NCBI GenBank assembly: GCA_029974875.1
Contig: JARKQP010000572.1
Location: 1-11,405 of the forward strand
Length of the DNA: 11,405 bases
Origin: Mobilitalea sp.
GTDB taxonomy: Bacteria; Bacillota_A; Clostridia; Lachnospirales; Lachnospiraceae
Reading direction: 5' to 3'
Numbering within the stretch: position 1 is the first letter of the stretch; every line of letters starts with the position of its first letter. Made by a program: the position numbers and the translations under genes. Below the pieces are notes generated by a model. That model did no database searches. It was not told the DNA's origin and saw nothing but the letters and a program-made list of their open reading frames with translations. This document shows positions 7,203 through 11,405 of the stretch, piece after piece.

Positions 7203-9626
7203 ATGAAATATGGTTTTTTTGATGATGCAAGGAAGGAATATGTCATTCAGACTCCTTCCACTCCATTGCCCTGGATTAATTATCTGGGTAGCAATCATTT
7301 CTTTAGCTTAATTTCCAACACCGGCGGAGGCTACTCCTTTTACCGTGATGCTAAGCTAAGGAGGCTTACCAGGTACCGGTACAATAATGTTCCAGGTGAT
7401 ATTGGCAGCCGCTTTTTTTATATAAAGGAAGGGGAGCACCTCTGGAGCCCCTGCTATAAGCCGGTCATGTCCGAGGTCAGTGACTATGAGTGCCGGCACG
7501 GACTGGGCTATACGAGGATTTCCGGCAGCCAAAACCAGCTGTCCGCAGCCGTTACCTTCTTTGTCCCCATAGATGATAATTGTGAGCTCCATCACGTAAC
7601 ACTAAAAAATGAAGGCTCCTCCCCAAAGACCTTTGATTTTTTTGCGGCCTTGGAATGGTGCCTCTGGAATGCAGTAGATGACACCACGAACTTCCAGCGA
7701 AACTTAAGCATCGGTGAGGTGGAAACAGAAGCCGGTGTTATTTACCATAAGACGGAATACCGGGAGAGGCGTAACCATTATGCTTTTTACTCCGTCAATG
7801 AACCCTCCCTCAGCTTTGATTCCGACCGGGATGCCTTTCTTGGACCGGACCGGGACTGGTCATTCCCTGCCGCTGTAGAGAAGGGCTCCTGCAGCAACAG
7901 CATTGCCAGCGGCTGGTATCCGATGGCCGCCCATCACCTTTCCATCACCCTGGAGCCGGGCGGCACAAGGGAACTGGTCTTCATCCTTGGCTATATCGAG
8001 AACGAAAAGGAAAGTAAATGGGAAGCGCCAAATATAATCCGGAAGGAAAAAGCCAGAAGGATGATGGAACGCTATTCCAGCGCCGCCTTAGCCAAAGAGG
8101 CTTTTACCCGGTTAGGGCAATATTGGGAGGAGCACCTGACTAAATACCAGGTAGCCTCCCAGATTCCCGAGCTTGACCGTATGGTAAACATCTGGAACCA
8201 ATACCAGTGCATGGTAACCTTCCATATGAGCCGGAGCGCCAGCTATTATGAAAGCGGCACCGGACGCGGAATGGGCTTCCGGGACAGCTGCCAGGACCTG
8301 CTTGGCTTTGTACATATGATTCCTGGGCAGGCGAGGGAAAGAATTATCGATATCGCCTCCATCCAATTCGAGGACGGAAGCACCTACCACCAATACCAGC
8401 CTCTGACCAAACGGGGCAACGGTGATATCGGAAGCGGCTTTAATGACGACCCCCTATGGCTGGTGGCAGGTACCCTTGCTTATATCCGGGAAACCGGGGA
8501 TATGTCCATCCTGGAGGCGCCCGTCCCCTTCAACAATGTGGAGGGGACCGAAAAACCGCTGATGGAGCACTTAAGACGCAGTGTCCGATATGTTGCGGGC
8601 AACAAGGGACCCCACGGCCTGCCGTTAATCGGACGCGCCGACTGGAACGACTGCCTGAACCTAAACTGCTTTTCAGAGGAGCCGGGGGAAAGCTTCCAGA
8701 CCTGCTCCAACTTTGAAAGCGGGGTGGCGGAAAGCGTATTTATCGCCGCCATGTTCGTAAAATATGCCGGGGAATACGCCGAACTCTGCAGACGCCTGGG
8801 GCTCTCCGGGGAGGCCGGGGAAATAAGCCTGGAGGTCCAGACCATGGCTGCCGCCATTGAAAAGGACGGCTGGGACGGAAAATGGTTCCGCCGCGCCTAT
8901 GATGCCTTTGGCAAACCCGTAGGAAGCCAGGAATGCAGGGAGGGGAAAATATATATAGAACCACAGGGCTTCTGTGTCATGGCCGGAATCGGCAAGGAGA
9001 ACCAGAAGGCAAAGGCCGCCCTGGACAGCGTTGACGAGCTTCTTACCACGGAATACGGCATCCAGCTTCTTTATCCCTGTTACTCGGACTATCACCTTAA
9101 TTTAGGGGAGATATCCAGCTATCCGCCGGGTTATAAAGAAAATGGGGCCATCTTCTGCCATAACAACCCCTGGATCAGTATTGCAAATACGGTAACCGGG
9201 GACGGTGACCGTGCCTTTAAAAATTATAAGAGCATCGCTCCCGCATTTATCGAGGATATCAGCGACCTTCACCGTACCGAGCCCTATGTATACAGCCAGA
9301 TGATTGCCGGAAGGGAAGCGCTACATTTCGGTGAGGCAAAGAACAGCTGGCTTACGGGTACCGCCTCCTGGTCCTTCGTAAATATCAGCCAGCACATCCT
9401 GGGCATCCGCGCGGATTATGAAGGCCTCATCATAGATCCCTGCCTGCCGGAGGAAATTCTAGAGTTAGATATCACGCGGCAGTTCCGTGGTTCAGAATAT
9501 AGGATCCATATCGTAAATAAGGGAACCGGCAAAAAACATATTACCGTGGACGGGGTTCCGGTAAAGGGACAGCTGATCCCCGTCCCAAAAGATAAAGGGA
9601 TTTACCGGGTAGATGTAGCCGTTTAA
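7203..9626 (+). CDS. cbp: Cellobiose phosphorylase (GH94)
   Basis: This cytosolic enzyme (EC 2.4.1.20) cleaves cellobiose with inorganic phosphate to alpha-glucose 1-phosphate and glucose, saving an ATP compared with hydrolysis. It has 807 residues; the C. thermocellum enzyme is about 811. The start [14 protein letters not shown] and segments such as [16 protein letters not shown] (47-62) closely follow that enzyme as I remember it. GRGMGFRDS (354-362) carries the Arg/Asp expected to hold the -1 glucose. RADWNDC (478-484) contains the catalytic general acid, probably Asp483, equivalent to Asp490 of the Cellulomonas gilvus enzyme. CHNNPW (His653) and TGTASW (718-723) match the region expected to bind phosphate. 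There is no signal peptide. AAAGG lies 6 nt before ATG. Cellodextrin phosphorylases are longer (about 980), so the disaccharide enzyme is favoured; another GH94 specificity is possible but less likely. It is divergent from the repressor and transporter genes. Confidence 0.94.
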   Translation: MKYGFFDDARKEYVIQTPSTPLPWINYLGSNHFFSLISNTGGGYSFYRDAKLRRLTRYRYNNVPGDIGSRFFYIKEGEHLWSPCYKPVMSEVSDYECRHGLGYTRISGSQNQLSAAVTFFVPIDDNCELHHVTLKNEGSSPKTFDFFAALEWCLWNAVDDTTNFQRNLSIGEVETEAGVIYHKTEYRERRNHYAFYSVNEPSLSFDSDRDAFLGPDRDWSFPAAVEKGSCSNSIASGWYPMAAHHLSITLEPGGTRELVFILGYIENEKESKWEAPNIIRKEKARRMMERYSSAALAKEAFTRLGQYWEEHLTKYQVASQIPELDRMVNIWNQYQCMVTFHMSRSASYYESGTGRGMGFRDSCQDLLGFVHMIPGQARERIIDIASIQFEDGSTYHQYQPLTKRGNGDIGSGFNDDPLWLVAGTLAYIRETGDMSILEAPVPFNNVEGTEKPLMEHLRRSVRYVAGNKGPHGLPLIGRADWNDCLNLNCFSEEPGESFQTCSNFESGVAESVFIAAMFVKYAGEYAELCRRLGLSGEAGEISLEVQTMAAAIEKDGWDGKWFRRAYDAFGKPVGSQECREGKIYIEPQGFCVMAGIGKENQKAKAALDSVDELLTTEYGIQLLYPCYSDYHLNLGEISSYPPGYKENGAIFCHNNPWISIANTVTGDGDRAFKNYKSIAPAFIEDISDLHRTEPYVYSQMIAGREALHFGEAKNSWLTGTASWSFVNISQHILGIRADYEGLIIDPCLPEEILELDITRQFRGSEYRIHIVNKGTGKKHITVDGVPVKGQLIPVPKDKGIYRVDVAV

Positions 9627-9645
9627 GGCTTGATTACGAAAAAAT

Positions 9646-9724
9646 AAATAAGTAAAAGGATTAAGACTTCCTATAATATCCGGTCCAAGCCCGCGGAGGA
9701 AGCCTTAATCCTTATTACTTATTT
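9646..9724. terminator. Long hairpin in the convergent gap, probable bidirectional terminator
   Basis: Arms 9646-9671 and 9698-9724 pair over about 25 bp with one bulged base and one mismatch (G-U on one strand), around a 26-nt loop. Read on the minus strand, the stem is followed by TTTATTTTTT; read on the plus strand it ends in T-rich DNA without a clean U-run. It starts 20 bp after the cbp stop codon and could end transcripts from both sides. A second possible pairing joins TTAAGGCTT (9623-9631, containing the cbp stop) with AAGCCTTAA (9700-9708). Confidence 0.65.
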
Positions 9725-9845
9725 AATTACTTGTTTAATTACTTATTCAATTATTTGTTTATTGCTTTTTTATTACTTGTTTATCTTCTCTATTGTATCT
9801 GTCTTATTATCTGCCTTATAATCTGTCTTATGATCTGTCTTTTTA
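9722..9845 (+). repeat. Degenerate 12-bp tandem repeat array, T-rich on the plus strand
   Basis: Two blocks keep a 12-bp period. Block one (9722-9769) reads TTTAATTACTTG, TTTAATTACTTA, TTCAATTATTTG, TTTATTGCTTTT. Block two (9798-9845) reads TCTGTCTTATTA, TCTGCCTTATAA, TCTGTCTTATGA, TCTGTCTTTTTA. The 28 bp between them are similar in composition but out of register. The last hairpin bases (9710-9721, CCTTATTACTTA) resemble a further unit. The array lies between convergent cbp and the response regulator gene. A hydrophobic frame runs through it only because 12 bp equals four codons. Confidence 0.7.
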
Positions 9846-9909
9846 TTTATCTTATTTCTTATCCCGTTGCTCATTTTATTGACCATTCTATTGTTTTTTT
9901 CAATCTCCA

Positions 9910-11391
9910 CTATAGTTCGCCGAAATAGTCCGAGGGCGATTTTGAGGTATAGGAGCGGAAGATCCGGCTGAAATAAAACTGGTCATTGTATCCGACCATT
10001 GCCGCTACATCCTTAATAAATAATTCCGGATCAGCCCTCATTAATTTAATTGCTTTTTCAATCCTCAGGGCGGTTAAATACTGGTTAAAGGATTGGTTTT
10101 CGTACTTCCGGAATAATTTACTTAAATAGGTTTGGGACACTGCAAAAATCTTACATACCTGCTGCAGGGAAATACCTTCAGCCATATGTACATTCAAATA
10201 ATTCTTAACGGAGTTGAAGAATTCCGGCGTATCCACTTTCCCGTGGTCCTCCTGTCCCTTTACACATTTGAATATAATTTCAAACAGGTTGTCAATCAGC
10301 TCCTCCACCGAGGCTGCATAGAAAAAGGCATCCTCCATCATATATTCATATTCCGTCAAAGGCACAGAATCCGATTCGTACTCACGGACCGCATAAAGAA
10401 CCCGCCGTGATACATTCTCCATCCAGAGCTGGTTCTTTCCCTCCCCACTCCATTTTAGATAATATCTCCTCAGCTCCTTTTTCAGCTTTTCATAATGCTG
10501 TTCAATCAGCATATACTCTACTATTTTTATGATCTCGCCGATATTCTCCTCTTTGTCACAGCCCTCCCTGATCGATACCTCATCCAAGGATACAATCCGG
10601 GTACAGCCGATGACCAGAACATTATCCAAGGCCCGGTATAATTTCTTAACCTGCTCCTGAAGCTCGGATACGCCAAAGGCCCGCTTATTGTATACGATCG
10701 TGGCATATGGATCCCTGCTGACAGCCGTAGCCTGGATTTTCTTAAGGTATTCCATAAAGCTCCTGCCGGACAGCAATTCTTCCGGAATGATATATAATTC
10801 TTCCATTTCATCACGGCCGTAGATTGTGATCAGCTCGTTCATACTGGAATATATTTCGAGGTCATTATCCTTAAAGAACCTTCTGGGCAGGCCGTTTCTG
10901 CGCACAATCACCCCATAGTACCGCTTATGGGTAAAATCATGGGCGATCAGGGTGTCTTCACAGGAGGCACCGTTACAGAGCTGATGGATGATTTTTTTCC
11001 GCTTGTTGTAATACCTTTCCTTTAATCTGACCGCCGTTTCCGAGAGCACTGTCTGCAGGTTCGAGGGCACCACCGGCTTTAAGATATAATCCGTCACCCC
11101 GGATTGTATTGCCCCCTTTGCATATTCAAAATCCTGGTATCCGCTTATGATAATTGTTAAGATACAGGCATATTCCTCTTTAATCTTTTTTACCAGTTCA
11201 ATCCCATTCATCAGCGGCATTTTCACATCGCTTATCACAAGGTCCGGCTGGAGCAGCCTGATTTTATCCATGCCCTCCACTCCATTTTCCGCTGTCGCCA
11301 CCACCTCATATTCCGGGCACTTTGTCTTTATGATAGAACAGATATGCTGCACGGCACTGGGCTCATCATCTAAAACAATTACCTTAAACAT
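9910..11391 (-). CDS. YesN-type two-component response regulator, REC domain plus AraC-type DNA-binding domain
   Basis: This is a cytosolic transcription regulator of 493 residues. The N-terminal receiver domain (1-120) has the acidic pair Asp8-Asp9, phosphoacceptor Asp55 in VISDVKMP, Ser83 and Lys105 in LKPV, all as expected for an active receiver. A middle region of about 250 residues has no domain I recognise. The C-terminal AraC/XylS domain (about 389-493) has two helix-turn-helix units, near 408-428 and 459-490, ending in YFSRIFRSYTSKSPSDYFGEL. ATG 11391 is preceded by AAGGAGGAGACGG. YesN regulators usually pair with a YesM-type membrane histidine kinase and control CUT1 sugar transporters; the kinase would lie beyond the right edge. 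Whether it controls the transporter at 2386-5775 or one outside the window is unknown. Its promoter is not in the window. Confidence 0.94.
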   Translation of the reverse strand: MFKVIVLDDEPSAVQHICSIIKTKCPEYEVVATAENGVEGMDKIRLLQPDLVISDVKMPLMNGIELVKKIKEEYACILTIIISGYQDFEYAKGAIQSGVTDYILKPVVPSNLQTVLSETAVRLKERYYNKRKKIIHQLCNGASCEDTLIAHDFTHKRYYGVIVRRNGLPRRFFKDNDLEIYSSMNELITIYGRDEMEELYIIPEELLSGRSFMEYLKKIQATAVSRDPYATIVYNKRAFGVSELQEQVKKLYRALDNVLVIGCTRIVSLDEVSIREGCDKEENIGEIIKIVEYMLIEQHYEKLKKELRRYYLKWSGEGKNQLWMENVSRRVLYAVREYESDSVPLTEYEYMMEDAFFYAASVEELIDNLFEIIFKCVKGQEDHGKVDTPEFFNSVKNYLNVHMAEGISLQQVCKIFAVSQTYLSKLFRKYENQSFNQYLTALRIEKAIKLMRADPELFIKDVAAMVGYNDQFYFSRIFRSYTSKSPSDYFGEL

Positions 11392-11405
11392 CCGTCTCCT
11401 CCTTA

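Noticed and set aside
8673..9095. Minus-strand open frame of 140 codons inside cbp
   Set aside because: It is a shadow of the cellobiose phosphorylase coding sequence, which is conserved through this stretch.
9722..9845. CRISPR-like array
   Set aside because: Repeats are directly adjacent 12-mers without spacers, and no cas genes are present.
9731..9928. Hydrophobic 65-codon plus-strand frame after cbp, starting at TTG
   Set aside because: It is translated from the 12-bp tandem repeat (four-residue periodicity), has no ribosome binding site, and overlaps the 3' end of the response regulator gene.

Overview
The window looks like chromosomal DNA of a Gram-positive anaerobe of the class Clostridia, most likely a Lachnospiraceae member. 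The reasons are the AAGGAGG-type ribosome binding sites, a TTG start on the lacI-type gene, a CUT1 sugar transporter locus without its own ATPase, a YesN-type response regulator, and a cellobiose phosphorylase very close to what I remember of the Clostridium thermocellum enzyme. No mobile elements, rRNA, tRNA or CRISPR arrays are visible.

Layout from left to right. A partial DUF368 membrane protein gene (minus, running off the left edge) has a clean sigma-A promoter. Next is a MATE efflux gene (minus) with its own strong promoter. Then comes a minus-strand cluster read right to left: LacI-family repressor, sugar-binding lipoprotein, MalF-like permease, MalG-like permease. A 329-bp divergent control region separates the repressor from a plus-strand cellobiose phosphorylase gene (cbp). 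The convergent gap after cbp holds a long bidirectional terminator-like hairpin and a degenerate 12-bp tandem repeat. The last gene is a minus-strand YesN/AraC response regulator whose start lies 14 bp inside the right edge.

How it fits together (inference from families and context): the lipoprotein captures a beta-glucoside, probably cellobiose or short cellodextrins, outside the cell. The two permeases import it, powered by an MsmK/MsmX-type ATPase encoded elsewhere. Cytosolic Cbp then cleaves cellobiose with phosphate to glucose 1-phosphate and glucose. The repressor is the obvious sugar sensor. The divergent region carries two near-identical operator-like sites (13 of 16 bases shared), each at the predicted transcription start of a TTGCAT-17-TAxxAT promoter, one for cbp and one for the repressor and probably the transporter behind it. 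This implies one repressor controlling its own operon and the phosphorylase together.

This is a compact, recognisable cellobiose uptake and phosphorolysis locus rather than a clearly new system. The least explained parts are non-coding: the paired operators, the structured gap between lipoprotein and permeases, and the 12-bp repeat array after cbp.
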